Assembly: GCF_030433685.1 (NCBI RefSeq)
Contig: NZ_JAROCF010000001.1
Location: forward strand, 3,286,001 to 3,350,000
Reading direction: 5' to 3'
From: Leifsonia williamsii
GTDB lineage: Bacteria > Actinomycetota > Actinomycetes > Actinomycetales > Microbacteriaceae
Length of the DNA: 64,000 bases
Within the stretch, counting starts at the first letter, position 1. The number at the start of each line of letters is the position of its first letter. This document shows positions 18,874 to 27,611 of this stretch, piece by piece. The notes below the pieces were generated by a model. That model did not search any database. It saw only the letters and a list, made by a program, of their open reading frames with translations, and was not told the DNA's origin. Position numbers and translations under genes: made by a program.

Positions 18874-20169
18874 ATGGCAGATCGCGAATATGGCTTCCGC
18901 ACGCGTGCGATCCACGCGGGCAACATCCCCGACCCGGTGACCGGCGCCCGCGCCCTGCCGATCTACCAGACCAGCGCCTTCGTGTTCGACGACTCCGCCG
19001 ACGCGGCCGCGCGCTTCGCACTGCAGAAGTACGGCAACATCTATTCGCGCGTCGCGAACCCGACCGTCGCCTCCTTCGAGGAGCGCATCGCGAGCCTCGA
19101 GGGCGGCCTCGGCGCCGTCGCCACCGCCTCCGGTCTGAGCGCGCAGTACATCACCTTCGCGTCGCTCGCCGGCGCGGGCGACCACATCGTCGCCTCCGCC
19201 AACCTCTACGGCGGCTCGATCACGCAGCTCGACGTGACGCTGCGCCGCTTCGGCGTCGAGACCACGTTCGTGCAGAGCGCCGACCCGGCCGACTACGCCG
19301 CCGCGATCACCGACCGCACCAAGGTCGTCTTCGCCGAGACCGTCGCCAACCCCTCCGGCGAGATCGCCGACATCGAGGGGCTCGCGGAGGTCGCCCACGC
19401 TGCCGGCGTGCCGCTCGCGATCGACTCCACGATCGCCACCCCGTACCTCAACCGGCCCATCGAGTGGGGAGCCGACATCGTCATCCACTCGGCCACCAAG
19501 TTCCTCGGCGGGCACGGCACGACGCTCGGCGGCGTGGTCGTGGAGAGCGGGAGGTTCGACTGGGACAACGGGAAGTTCCCGCTCTTCCACGAACCCGTCC
19601 CGTCCTACGGCGGGCTGCAGTGGTCGGGGAACTTCGGCGAGTATGCCTTCCTCACCCGGCTGCGCGCGGAGCAGCTGCGAGACATCGGACCGGTGCTGGC
19701 GCCGCATTCGGCGTTCCTGCTCGCGACCGGTGTGGAGACCCTCCCGTACCGCATCCAGGCGCACATCGATAACGCGCGGAAGGTCGCCGAGTGGCTCGAC
19801 GCCGACCCGCGCATCGAGAAGGTGTACTGGGCCGGGCTCCCGGAGCACCCGCACCACGACCGCGCGCAGAAGTACCTCGGCGGCAACCCGGGCAGCGTCT
19901 TCAGCTTCGTCGTGAAGGGCGGCCGCGCGGTCGGGCAGAAGCTGATCGAGTCGGTGAACCTCGCCAGCCACCTCGCCAACATCGGCGACGCCAAGACGCT
20001 CGTGATCCATCCCGCCTCCACCACCCACGCCCAGCTGACGGAGCAGCAGCTGCTCGACGCGGGCGTGCTGCCGGGCGTCGTGCGCATCAGCGTCGGCATC
20101 GAGGACGCGGACGACATCATCTACGATCTGGACCAGGCGCTCAGCATCGCCGTGGAGGAGAACGCATGA
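18874..20169 (+). CDS. metY: O-acetylhomoserine sulfhydrylase
   Basis: MetY makes homocysteine from O-acetyl-L-homoserine and sulfide, using PLP, in methionine synthesis. The 431-residue protein belongs to the Cys/Met-metabolism PLP family. The Schiff-base lysine is Lys209 in HSATKFLGGHG, and YGNIYSRVANPT and ETVANPSGEIADIE are the usual landmarks. Length is typical of MetY rather than the shorter MetB/MetC. TAGCGT ends six bases before the ATG. Its stop overlaps the next gene by four bases. A MetX partner is not in the window. Confidence 0.93.
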   Translation: MADREYGFRTRAIHAGNIPDPVTGARALPIYQTSAFVFDDSADAAARFALQKYGNIYSRVANPTVASFEERIASLEGGLGAVATASGLSAQYITFASLAGAGDHIVASANLYGGSITQLDVTLRRFGVETTFVQSADPADYAAAITDRTKVVFAETVANPSGEIADIEGLAEVAHAAGVPLAIDSTIATPYLNRPIEWGADIVIHSATKFLGGHGTTLGGVVVESGRFDWDNGKFPLFHEPVPSYGGLQWSGNFGEYAFLTRLRAEQLRDIGPVLAPHSAFLLATGVETLPYRIQAHIDNARKVAEWLDADPRIEKVYWAGLPEHPHHDRAQKYLGGNPGSVFSFVVKGGRAVGQKLIESVNLASHLANIGDAKTLVIHPASTTHAQLTEQQLLDAGVLPGVVRISVGIEDADDIIYDLDQALSIAVEENA

Positions 20170-20759
20170 CGATCACGGACACCACCGCCGCATCGGGCGA
20201 GACCGCGGACGTCCAGCTGGTCAACGGCCTGAGCTGCTCGGTCCCGGCGGACTCGCCGCTGGCGAAACTGCTGCGCACGCAGCGCACCTGGGTCGGGCCC
20301 GACGCGAAGGAGCGGCTCAAGATCCTCCGCTCGGCGAAGTCGGTCGCGATCGTCGGCGCCTCGCCCAACCCGGCGCGGTCGAGCTACTTCGTCGGCACCT
20401 ACCTGCAGCAGTCGACGGACTTCCGGGTGTACTTCGTGAACCCGAACGCCGACACCATCCTCGGCGAGAAGGCGTACCCCGACCTGGCGTCGCTTCCGGA
20501 GGTGCCGGACATCGTCGACGTGTTCCGCAAGCCGAGCGACATCCCCGCCGTCATCGACGAGGTCGTCGCGATCGGCGCGCCGACCATCTGGGTGCAGCTC
20601 GGCATCTGGAACCAGGAGGCCGCCGAGTACGGCGAGTCGAAGGGCCTGACCGTCGTCATGGACCGCTGCATCAAGATCGAGCACGCCCGCTTCCACGGCG
20701 GCCTGCACCTGCTCGGCTTCGACACGGGCCAGATCACGGCGCGCAAGACCATCCGCTAG
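20166..20759 (+). CDS. CoA-binding domain protein (YccU type)
   Basis: The 197-residue protein has a Rossmann-like CoA-binding domain: KSVAIVGASPNPARSSYFVG near residues 60-80, then FVNPNAD, the FRKPSDIP motif and VVMDRCIKIEH. Proteins of this type bind CoA, but their role is unknown. The ATG overlaps the metY stop by four bases (ATGA), so the two are co-translated. The pairing of this family with metY recurs in actinobacteria and hints at a part in sulfur amino-acid metabolism, which is inference. Confidence 0.85.
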   Translation: MTITDTTAASGETADVQLVNGLSCSVPADSPLAKLLRTQRTWVGPDAKERLKILRSAKSVAIVGASPNPARSSYFVGTYLQQSTDFRVYFVNPNADTILGEKAYPDLASLPEVPDIVDVFRKPSDIPAVIDEVVAIGAPTIWVQLGIWNQEAAEYGESKGLTVVMDRCIKIEHARFHGGLHLLGFDTGQITARKTIR

Positions 20760-20824
20760 CTCCGCCGCGCTCGCGCAGCCGCGCAGCCGCCGGGTACGCG
20801 AGGGGGCGGGGAAGCGGGCGCGGG

Positions 20825-21409
20825 TCAGGCGCGGGCGATCACGTGGAAGACGTGCCAGTGCTTCGGGCCCTCGAAGGACATGCCGCGGCGGTCGTCCTCG
20901 ACGAGCTGCAGCACCTCCATGCCGGCGAGCATGCCCTCGACGCCTGCCCGGTCGTGGAAGTTCATGCGCGGGCGGCCGAACCAGTCGTCGTGCGGGCCGA
21001 ACAGCTCGCCCGCGACCAGTCCACCCGGCCGCAGCGCCTCCCGGATGTCCGCCCACAGGTACGGGAAGTGCCCCGGTTCGCAGAACGGCAGCGCGAAGCC
21101 CGCGTACACGAGGTCGGTCTCGGGCAGCGGCCCCAGCTCCTCGAACGAGGTGCGCCGCACGCGGACCCGAGCGGCCGCCTCCGCCGGGAGCCCGGCGAGC
21201 ACGCGCTCCTCGACCCCGGCGTCGGAGTCCGTCGCGAGCACGGTCCAGCCCGACTCCGCCAGTGCGCGGGTCTCGACCCCGTCGCCGCAGCCGAGGTCGA
21301 CGGCGTCGCCGGGCGGCGCGTCGCTCCGCAGCGCGAGCGCACGCTCGAAGGTCGGACGCACCCCGCGACCGCCCTGCTGCTCGTAGAAGCGGGACCAGTC
21401 GAACGCCAT
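20825..21409 (-). CDS. Class I SAM-dependent methyltransferase
   Basis: The 194-residue methyltransferase has the SAM loop AVDLGCGDGVETRAL near residue 38, the acidic second-strand motif LATDSDAGV, and FALPFCEP at the catalytic strand. The shape resembles TehB/TPMT-like small-molecule methyltransferases. TAGGCT ends seven bases before the ATG, matching the leaderless pattern. It is divergent from the AfsR-like regulator, with 60 bases between starts. Substrate unknown. Confidence 0.85.
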   Translation of the reverse strand: MAFDWSRFYEQQGGRGVRPTFERALALRSDAPPGDAVDLGCGDGVETRALAESGWTVLATDSDAGVEERVLAGLPAEAAARVRVRRTSFEELGPLPETDLVYAGFALPFCEPGHFPYLWADIREALRPGGLVAGELFGPHDDWFGRPRMNFHDRAGVEGMLAGMEVLQLVEDDRRGMSFEGPKHWHVFHVIARA

Positions 21410-21469
21410 GCGGCCGAGCCTACGCGCTGCCGGCCCCGCGGTGCCGTCCGCGCTGGCTAAGATCACCGG

Positions 21470-24400
21470 GTGGAGTCCGCCCCTTCGTCGAGCGACGCCG
21501 TCCCGAGCGACGCCGTCCCGAGCGACGCCGTCCTCGGCATCGCCACGCCCCGGGTCGCCGTGCTGGGGCCGGTGCTGGTGGAGGACCGCGCCGGCAGGCT
21601 GGCCGAGCCCACCGGAACGCTCGGCAAGAGCCTCATCGTCGCGCTCGTGCTCGCCCGCGGCGCCGCATCGGTCGCGTCGCTCGTCGCCGACCTGTGGGAC
21701 GACGCCCCGCCGCGGCAGGAGCGCGCCGCCCTCCAGACCCTCGTCTCGCGCCTGCGCACGACGGCCGCCGACGGCCTGCTGCGCTCGACGCCCGGCGGCT
21801 ACGCGCTCGCCGTCACGGCCGACGCGACCGATCTCGGTCTCGCGCGCCTCCACCGCGACCGCTCCCGCGCAAGCCTCGGCGCCGGAGACGCACCCGAGGC
21901 GGCGCAGGAGGCGACGGAGGGGCTTGCCCTCTGGCGCGGCGAGCCGGGCGCCGAACTCGGCGGCTCCCCGCTGGCCGACGAGCTCGCCCGCACCGCCGCC
22001 GACCTGCGCGAGGAGCTGCTGCTGGTCCGCGCCCGCGCGCGCGTCGCCGCCGGCGACCCCGAGTCGGCGCTCGCCGACCTCCGCCCGCTCGTCGCTGCCC
22101 GGCCGCTCGACGAGCAGCTGCGCGCCGAGTGGATGCGCACCCTCGCCCGCGCGGGCCGCCGCAGCGAGGCCCTGCTCGCCTTCGCGGAGATCAAGGAGGC
22201 GCTGCTCGACCGGCTGGGAACGCGTCCGGGTCCGGAGCTGGTCGCGCTCAACGCGCGGCTGCTCAGCGAGGAGGAGCCGGGAGGAACCGTCCTCGGCGCC
22301 GACGGGCCCGCCGCGATCGCATCTGACGAAACCGGCTCGGTCGACTCCACCGCCGACGACGCCTCCGCGCACGACGCCTCCGCGCACGACGCCTCCGCGC
22401 ACGACGCCTCCGCGCACGACGCCTCCGCGCACGACGCCTCCGCCGCCGGCACCGTCGCCACTCCCGCCGCTCCGTCCCGCCGCCTCCGCATCGGCCTGCG
22501 CTCGGCGCCGAACCCACTGCTCGGGCGCGACGGCGACCTGGCGGCCGTCGAGGAGCTGCTCACGACCTCCCGGTTGGTCACGGTCCTCGGCGCCGGCGGC
22601 CTCGGCAAGACGCGGCTGGCGCTGGAGGTGGGCCACCGGGCGAGCGCGCTGCCGGCCGTCGTGGTGGTCGAGCTGGCGGGCGTGCGCTCGGGCGACGACC
22701 TCGACCTCGCCTTCGCGACGACGCTGGGCATCCGGGAGCAGCGCAGCGGCCGGGCCGCCGAGCCGGGCGCCCAGCTGGACCTGCGCTCCCGCATCCTCGG
22801 ACTGCTCTCCGAGCGGGAGACGCTGCTCGTCGTCGACAACTGCGAGCACATCGTCGATGCCGCAGCGGCGTACGTCGCCGACATCCTCGACTCCACCAGC
22901 ACGGTGCGGGTGCTCGCGACGAGCCGCGCACCGCTCGCGATCGGCGCCGAGCAGGTGTACCCGCTGGCGCCGCTCGCGAGCGCCGACGACGGTCCGGCCG
23001 TGCAGCTCTTCATGCAGCGGGCGCGGGCGGCCCGGCCGGGTGTCGTGCTGCAGCCGGAGGTCGTGGCACGGCTCTGCGACCGGCTCGACGGCCTCCCCCT
23101 GGCCATCGAGCTCGCCGCCGCGCGCGCCCGCTCGCTCGCGGTGGAGGAGATCGAGCGCCGGCTCGGCGACCGGTTCGCGCTACTCACCGGCGGCGAGCGC
23201 ACGGCTCCCGAACGTCACCGCACCCTGCTGGCGGTCATCGACTGGAGCTGGAACCTGCTCGACCGGTCGCAGCAGGCGCTGCTGCGGCGGCTGTCGATCT
23301 TCCCCGACGGCTTCAGCGCGGAGGCGGCGGAGGCGATGGAGGCGGCGGAGGCCGGGCAGGCCCACCCGGACATCCTCGACGACCTCGATGCGCTCGTCGC
23401 GCAGTCGCTCGTGACCGTCAGCGAGGATCCCGAGACGGGCATCCTGCGCTACCGCATGCTCGAGACCGTGCGCGAGTTCGGCGACCGGGAGCTGGAGCGC
23501 GCCGGCGAGACCGCGCTCGCCCGTGACGGCATGGACGCGTGGGCGCGCGCGTTCGCGACGGCGGCCATCGAGCGCATGCACGGGCGTGACCTCGTGCCCA
23601 CCTTCGCCCGCGTCACCTCCGAGCAGGACAACCTGCTGGCGGTGCTGCGCTCCGCCCTCGAGAGCGGGCGGCCCGGCGTGGTGGCGCACGTGTACGCGGT
23701 GCTCTCGTACTACTGGTCGCTGCGCAGCGCGCACTCCGAGGTGCTCGCCTTCGGAGGTCCGGTCATGGACGCGCTGCGCGGCTGGGAGCCGGACGCCGCG
23801 GACCGCGACGCAGCGGCCGTCTGCTTCACCGTGATCGGCGGGACGTTCCTCTACGCCGATCTGCGCACCTCCGCCCGTGCGATCTCGCGGCTCAAGCGGC
23901 TGCAGCGGACGTCGGCGTTCGGAGACCCGCGGCTGGAGGCGATCGCCGCGCTGGTCGCGAGCGCGGGCAACGTCGACGCCGGCATGGCCGTGCTCGCCCG
24001 GCTCAGCGACTCCCCCCAGCCCGAGCTGGCCGTCATGGGGTGCCTGCTGTCGACGCAGCTGAAGGAGAACGCGGGCGAGCTCGACGAGGCGCTGGCGACC
24101 GCCGAGCGCGCCTACGGGCTGGGCCTGCGGTCGGAGGACGCCTGGGCGACCGCCTCCGCCGCACAGGCGCTGGCCCAGCTGTACAGCCAGCTGGCGCGCC
24201 CGGTGGAGGCGCTGGTCTGGGCCGAGCGCGCGCACGACGGACTGCGGCTGCTGGGCGCGGCGGGCGACCTCCGGCAGCTCGACTGGCTGATCGCCGTCAA
24301 CGCGATCGGCACCGGCGACCTGGAGCGCGGGCGGGCACTGCTCGAGGGCTACCTCGACGCGGAGATCGACCGCACCGGCTTCGACTACGTCGATTTCTAC

Positions 24401-25003
24401 GGCACCGCCTACAGCGGCCTCGCCGAGATCGCGCTCGCCGAGGGCGACCTCGCGGGCGGCATCCGGCTCTACGGCCAGGCCGTCGGCGTCTTCACCGACG
24501 AGGCGACCGCCGAGCGGGAGGCCCTCGCGGCGCCCTGGCTGACCATCCTCGGCGCCGCCCACCTCGCCGTGCTGATCCGCGCGCACCACGAGCTGCCCGA
24601 CGCGGTCGACTGGACGCAGACCGACGACACCGCCCGCCGCCTCCGCACCCGCCTGCTCGTGAACTCGCGGCTGAACCCGGCGTACCTCGACAAGCCCGTG
24701 GTCGGCGCGGGGCTGCTGGGCTATGCGGTGTGGATGCTCGACCCGCGCACGGTCGCGGAGCATGCGAGCGCATCCGCGGGGCGTCGCGACTGGCTGTCCC
24801 TGGGCCTGGAGCTGTTCGCCCTCGCCGGCCAGGCCAACTCCCGGCAGGACCTCGCGAGCCTCGACCGCGCGACCCTCTCGGCACGCGTCCGCGAGGCGTG
24901 GGGGGCCGAGCGGCTGGAGGCCGCGATCGCGTCGGTCTCCGGGCTCGGCCGCGACGCGGCGGCAGTGCGTGGGCTGGAGCTGCTGGCGGCGGCGCGGGGG
25001 TAG
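21470..25003 (+). CDS. AfsR/SARP-like regulator with BTAD and NTPase domains
   Basis: The 1177-residue protein starts with an OmpR-type winged helix (about residues 25-105, with LVADLWDDAPP and LQTLVSRLRT) and a bacterial transcriptional activation (BTAD) domain (about 110-265). A low-complexity linker of DASAH repeats follows. Then come an NB-ARC/AAA-like ATPase with Walker A GAGGLGKT (about 374-381) and VVDNCEH, and a long TPR-like C-terminus. Such proteins activate secondary-metabolite or transporter operons. GTG 21470 has TAAGAT six bases upstream. The DrrAB-type exporter just downstream, convergent to it, is a possible target. Confidence 0.88.
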   Translation: MESAPSSSDAVPSDAVPSDAVLGIATPRVAVLGPVLVEDRAGRLAEPTGTLGKSLIVALVLARGAASVASLVADLWDDAPPRQERAALQTLVSRLRTTAADGLLRSTPGGYALAVTADATDLGLARLHRDRSRASLGAGDAPEAAQEATEGLALWRGEPGAELGGSPLADELARTAADLREELLLVRARARVAAGDPESALADLRPLVAARPLDEQLRAEWMRTLARAGRRSEALLAFAEIKEALLDRLGTRPGPELVALNARLLSEEEPGGTVLGADGPAAIASDETGSVDSTADDASAHDASAHDASAHDASAHDASAHDASAAGTVATPAAPSRRLRIGLRSAPNPLLGRDGDLAAVEELLTTSRLVTVLGAGGLGKTRLALEVGHRASALPAVVVVELAGVRSGDDLDLAFATTLGIREQRSGRAAEPGAQLDLRSRILGLLSERETLLVVDNCEHIVDAAAAYVADILDSTSTVRVLATSRAPLAIGAEQVYPLAPLASADDGPAVQLFMQRARAARPGVVLQPEVVARLCDRLDGLPLAIELAAARARSLAVEEIERRLGDRFALLTGGERTAPERHRTLLAVIDWSWNLLDRSQQALLRRLSIFPDGFSAEAAEAMEAAEAGQAHPDILDDLDALVAQSLVTVSEDPETGILRYRMLETVREFGDRELERAGETALARDGMDAWARAFATAAIERMHGRDLVPTFARVTSEQDNLLAVLRSALESGRPGVVAHVYAVLSYYWSLRSAHSEVLAFGGPVMDALRGWEPDAADRDAAAVCFTVIGGTFLYADLRTSARAISRLKRLQRTSAFGDPRLEAIAALVASAGNVDAGMAVLARLSDSPQPELAVMGCLLSTQLKENAGELDEALATAERAYGLGLRSEDAWATASAAQALAQLYSQLARPVEALVWAERAHDGLRLLGAAGDLRQLDWLIAVNAIGTGDLERGRALLEGYLDAEIDRTGFDYVDFYGTAYSGLAEIALAEGDLAGGIRLYGQAVGVFTDEATAEREALAAPWLTILGAAHLAVLIRAHHELPDAVDWTQTDDTARRLRTRLLVNSRLNPAYLDKPVVGAGLLGYAVWMLDPRTVAEHASASAGRRDWLSLGLELFALAGQANSRQDLASLDRATLSARVREAWGAERLEAAIASVSGLGRDAAAVRGLELLAAARG
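21494..21538 (+). repeat. Three in-frame 15-bp repeats at the regulator N-terminus
   Basis: Three copies of GACGCCGTCCCGAGC, the third diverging at its end, encode DAVPS-DAVPS-DAVLG just after the GTG start. The unit is 15 bp, so gain or loss keeps the frame. Confidence 0.85.
22358..22447 (+). repeat. 15-bp tandem repeat in the regulator linker
   Basis: Five exact copies of GACGCCTCCGCGCAC are followed by a sixth that diverges at its end. They encode five DASAH units and DASAA, between the BTAD and ATPase domains. Identical copies at the DNA level suggest recent slippage and likely length variation between strains. Confidence 0.92.
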
Positions 25004-25006
25004 ACG

Positions 25007-25072
25007 CCATCGCTCCCGGACTTCTGCACGTCCGCGAGCGGCGTGTCGCGGGCAGAAGTCCAGGAGCGATGG
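25007..25072. terminator. Long hairpin between convergent genes, copy A of a dispersed family
   Basis: Arms 25007-25027 and 25052-25072 are 21 bases long and pair with one mismatch. The element lies between the convergent ends of the AfsR-like gene and the ABC permease, so it probably terminates both. Its inner 43 bases, read on the minus strand, are nearly the same as the hairpin at 49943-49986. Confidence 0.75.
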
Positions 25073-25082
25073 TGTGGCGTCG

Positions 25083-25901
25083 TTACGCCTTACGCATGTA
25101 GGCGCGGACCGTCAGCGGCGCGAACACCGCGACGATCACGGCGGCGCCGAGGAGCGCCAGCCAGGCGTCGGCGCCGAACGTGCCGTGGTTGGCCAGCTCG
25201 CGCACCGCGGTGACCAGGTGCGACACCGGATTGATGGTCGCGAACCAGCGCAGCCAGCCGGGAAGGGTGTCGAGCGGCACGTAGGCGTTCGAGAGGAACG
25301 TCAGCGGGAACAGCACCAGGAACGAGATGCCCTGCACCGACCCGGCCGTGCGCGCGATGACGCCGAAGAAGGCGAAGATCCAGCTGATCGCCCACGAGCT
25401 GACGATCACGAGCAATCCGGCGGCGACGACCCCGAGGATGCCCCCACCCGGGCGGTAGCCCATCAGGAAACCGACGACGAAGGTGATCGTCGTGGCGATC
25501 GTGTAGCGCAGGGTATCGGCCAGCAGCGCGCCCGAGAGCGGCGCGATGCGGGCGATCGGCAGCGACTTGAAGCGGTCGAACACGCCCTTGTCCATGTCCT
25601 CGCGCAGCTGCACGCCGGTGACGACGGAGGTCGTGATGACGGTCTGCACGAGGATGCCGGGGATCAGCTGCGGCAGGTACGACTGGACGTTCCCGGCGAT
25701 CGCGCCGCCGAAGATGTAGGCGAACATCAACGTGAAGATGATCGGCTGCAGCGTGACGTCGAACAGCTGCTCGGGCGTCCGCTTGATCTTCAGCAGGCCG
25801 CGGTAGGCCATGGTGACCGTGTTGGCGAGCGTCTGGCTGACGCTGACGTGGTTCTTGAGGTTCCGCTCGGCGGGCGGGGTGATGGTGGCGATGGCGCTCA
25901 T
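25083..25901 (-). CDS. ABC-2 type permease (DrrB-like)
   Basis: The 272-residue membrane subunit of a daunorubicin-resistance-type exporter has six hydrophobic helices and the ABC-2 signature region near FLSNAYVPLDTLPGWLRW, followed by NPVSHLVTAVRELA. It would pair with the ATPase encoded directly upstream; the two overlap by four bases (ATGA at 25898-25901). Family members export drugs, antibiotics or lipids. Substrate is unknown. No resistance or biosynthesis gene adjoins it except the regulators. Confidence 0.9.
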   Translation of the reverse strand: MSAIATITPPAERNLKNHVSVSQTLANTVTMAYRGLLKIKRTPEQLFDVTLQPIIFTLMFAYIFGGAIAGNVQSYLPQLIPGILVQTVITTSVVTGVQLREDMDKGVFDRFKSLPIARIAPLSGALLADTLRYTIATTITFVVGFLMGYRPGGGILGVVAAGLLVIVSSWAISWIFAFFGVIARTAGSVQGISFLVLFPLTFLSNAYVPLDTLPGWLRWFATINPVSHLVTAVRELANHGTFGADAWLALLGAAVIVAVFAPLTVRAYMRKA

Positions 25902-26908
25902 GCGTCGACCTTCTCTGCGTTCTTCGCGGTGTCCTCGCCGGGCTCGCCGGCGCTCTGGTCCTCGGCTCCGTGACCGGTGAGGGTGAGGAAGACCTCGTCG
26001 AGCGTCGGCTTCTGGACCGACATCTCGCTCAGGTGGATCCCGGCCTCGCGCAAGGTGACGAACAGGTCCGTCACCGCGTCGGCGTCGCGCATCGGCGCGG
26101 TGATGCGCGACCCCTCCGGCGAGACCACGCCCTCCACGCCGAGCACGCTCAGGATGGCGCGCCGGGCGTCCTCGAGGTCGGCCGAGTCGGTGAGGCGCAG
26201 CTGCAGCGACGACTCGCCCACGGACGCCTTCAGCTCGTCGCCGGTGCCCTCGGCCACCACGCGACCGCGGTCGATCACCGCGATGCGGTCGGCGAGCTGG
26301 TCCGCCTCGTCGAGGTACTGCGTCGTGAGCAGCACCGTGGAGCCGGTGGAGACGAGCCTCCGGATGGTGTCCCACATCTGGGCACGGGTGCGCGGGTCGA
26401 GGCCCGTGGTCGGCTCGTCGAGGAAGATGAGCGGCGGCTGCGCGATCAGGCTGGCCGCGAGGTCGAGCCGTCTGCGCATGCCGCCGGAGAACTTCTTCAG
26501 CGGACGCTTGGCGGCCTCCGACAGCCCGAACTCCTCGAGGAGCTCCGCGGACTTGCGCTTGGCCTCCGCCCGGCCGAGGCCGAGCAGGCGCGAGAAGATG
26601 ACGAGGTTCTCGGTCGCCGACAGCGTCTCGTCGACCGACGCGAACTGCGCGGTGACGCCGATCAGCTGGCGGACGACCTGCTGCTCGCGCCGGATGTCGT
26701 GGCCGAAGACGAAGGCCTCGCCCGCGTCGGGGCGCAGCAGGGTGGCGAGCATGGAGATGGTGGTGGTCTTGCCGGCGCCGTTCGGGCCGAGCACGCCGTA
26801 GACGGTTCCGGCGCGGACGCTGAGGTCCACGCCGTCGACCGCGCGGTTGTCGCCGAAGACCTTGACGAGCCCGTGGGCTTCGACCGCCCACTCGGAGCTG
26901 CGAGTCAT
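25898..26908 (-). CDS. ABC transporter ATPase (DrrA-like)
   Basis: The 336-residue nucleotide-binding subunit has Walker A GPNGAGKT (residues 41-48), the signature KFSGGMRRRLDLA, Walker B LIFLDEPTTGLD and the H-loop replaced by Gln in LLTTQYLDEAD. That change is usual in DrrA-type proteins. The C-terminal 100 residues form the DrrA-specific domain. GGAAGG precedes the ATG by five to six bases. Upstream lie a palindrome (26938-26953) and an 11-bp tandem array, so transcription is likely controlled locally. Confidence 0.93.
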   Translation of the reverse strand: MTRSSEWAVEAHGLVKVFGDNRAVDGVDLSVRAGTVYGVLGPNGAGKTTTISMLATLLRPDAGEAFVFGHDIRREQQVVRQLIGVTAQFASVDETLSATENLVIFSRLLGLGRAEAKRKSAELLEEFGLSEAAKRPLKKFSGGMRRRLDLAASLIAQPPLIFLDEPTTGLDPRTRAQMWDTIRRLVSTGSTVLLTTQYLDEADQLADRIAVIDRGRVVAEGTGDELKASVGESSLQLRLTDSADLEDARRAILSVLGVEGVVSPEGSRITAPMRDADAVTDLFVTLREAGIHLSEMSVQKPTLDEVFLTLTGHGAEDQSAGEPGEDTAKNAEKVDA

Positions 26909-26937
26909 GGTGTCCTTCCTTCAGGATGGGGTCCCGT

Positions 26938-26953
26938 TTCATCGGGTGATGAA
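26938..26953. promoter_or_regulatory. Palindrome upstream of the DrrA-like gene
   Basis: TTCATC-GGGT-GATGAA is a perfect inverted repeat about 30 bases before the ATPase start codon. An overlapping pair CATCGG/CCGATG (26940-26945, 26954-26959) adds to the symmetry. It looks like an operator. The binding protein is unknown, and no TetR or PadR gene is nearby. Confidence 0.45.
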
Positions 26954-26970
26954 CCGATGCTGACGCGGGC

Positions 26971-27036
26971 CGCTTGCACGGCGCTCACGCGGCGCTTGCA
27001 CGGCGCTTGCACGGCGCTTGCACGGCGCTCGCACGG
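26971..27036. repeat. Six tandem 11-bp units in a gene-to-gene spacer
   Basis: Units of CGCTTGCACGG repeat head to tail six times; four are exact, and the second and sixth vary. The period is close to one DNA helical turn. The array sits between the Clp-N gene stop (27057) and the DrrA-like start (26908), in what would be the leader of the latter. Confidence 0.85.
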
Positions 27037-27056
27037 CCTCCAGAACCGCCGAACGG

Positions 27057-27611
27057 TCAGGCCGCCCGCGCCGCCTCGGCGAGCGCCGAGCGGTCGATGC
27101 CCGCGAGCTCCAGGGCGCGCGGCACGGTGCCGAGCTCCAGACCCGCGAGGGCGGCGAGGACGTCGGAGGGCGTGGTGGCGGCGGCGCGGCCGCGGAGCAG
27201 GCTGATCCGGTGGGCTCTGACCAGCACCTCCCGGGCCGAGGTCCCCCAGCGCGGGCGGCCGACGCGCGGGGAGGCGGCGAGGCGCTCCTCCGGCACCGGC
27301 TCCACGCCGGCCGCGCGCAGACCGGCGGCGCGCTCGGCACGCAGAGCCGCCTCCACCCGTTCCCGGTCCAGGCCGGCGTGCCGGAGCACGGGTCCCACCG
27401 GAGAACCGGGGTCGGCCGTGAGGGCCAGGAGCAGGTGCTCGGCCTCCACGAGGGAGGCGTTGCGCCCGCGGGCCTCGTCGATGGCGGCGACGACGAGCGC
27501 ACGGAAGGCGCGGGACAGACGCTGCCCGCGGACGGGTGCGGGGAGGTCGCCCTGGTGGGAGCCGGGCTGCGAGGACTCCGGCTCGGGCTCGGGTGCGGTT
27601 GCGTCAGACAT
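27057..27611 (-). CDS. Clp N-terminal-domain protein
   Basis: The 184-residue protein carries one or two Clp-N (ClpA/ClpC N-terminal) helical repeats without any AAA+ ATPase domain: RAFRALVVAAIDEARGRNAS followed by VEAEHLLLALTADPG, then a second half with PSDVLAALAGLELG. Clp-N domains bind substrates or adaptors. Stand-alone versions next to a small HTH gene are common in actinobacteria; their job is not established. The ATG lies inside the end of the HTH gene (8-base overlap), so the two are co-expressed. Confidence 0.85.
   Translation of the reverse strand: MSDATAPEPEPESSQPGSHQGDLPAPVRGQRLSRAFRALVVAAIDEARGRNASLVEAEHLLLALTADPGSPVGPVLRHAGLDRERVEAALRAERAAGLRAAGVEPVPEERLAASPRVGRPRWGTSAREVLVRAHRISLLRGRAAATTPSDVLAALAGLELGTVPRALELAGIDRSALAEAARAA

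Noticed and set aside
22358..22447. Tandem repeat considered as a CRISPR or mobile element
   Set aside because: The units abut with no spacers and translate in frame within one protein.
26971..27036. 11-bp array considered as CRISPR
   Set aside because: Units are too short and have no spacers or cas genes.
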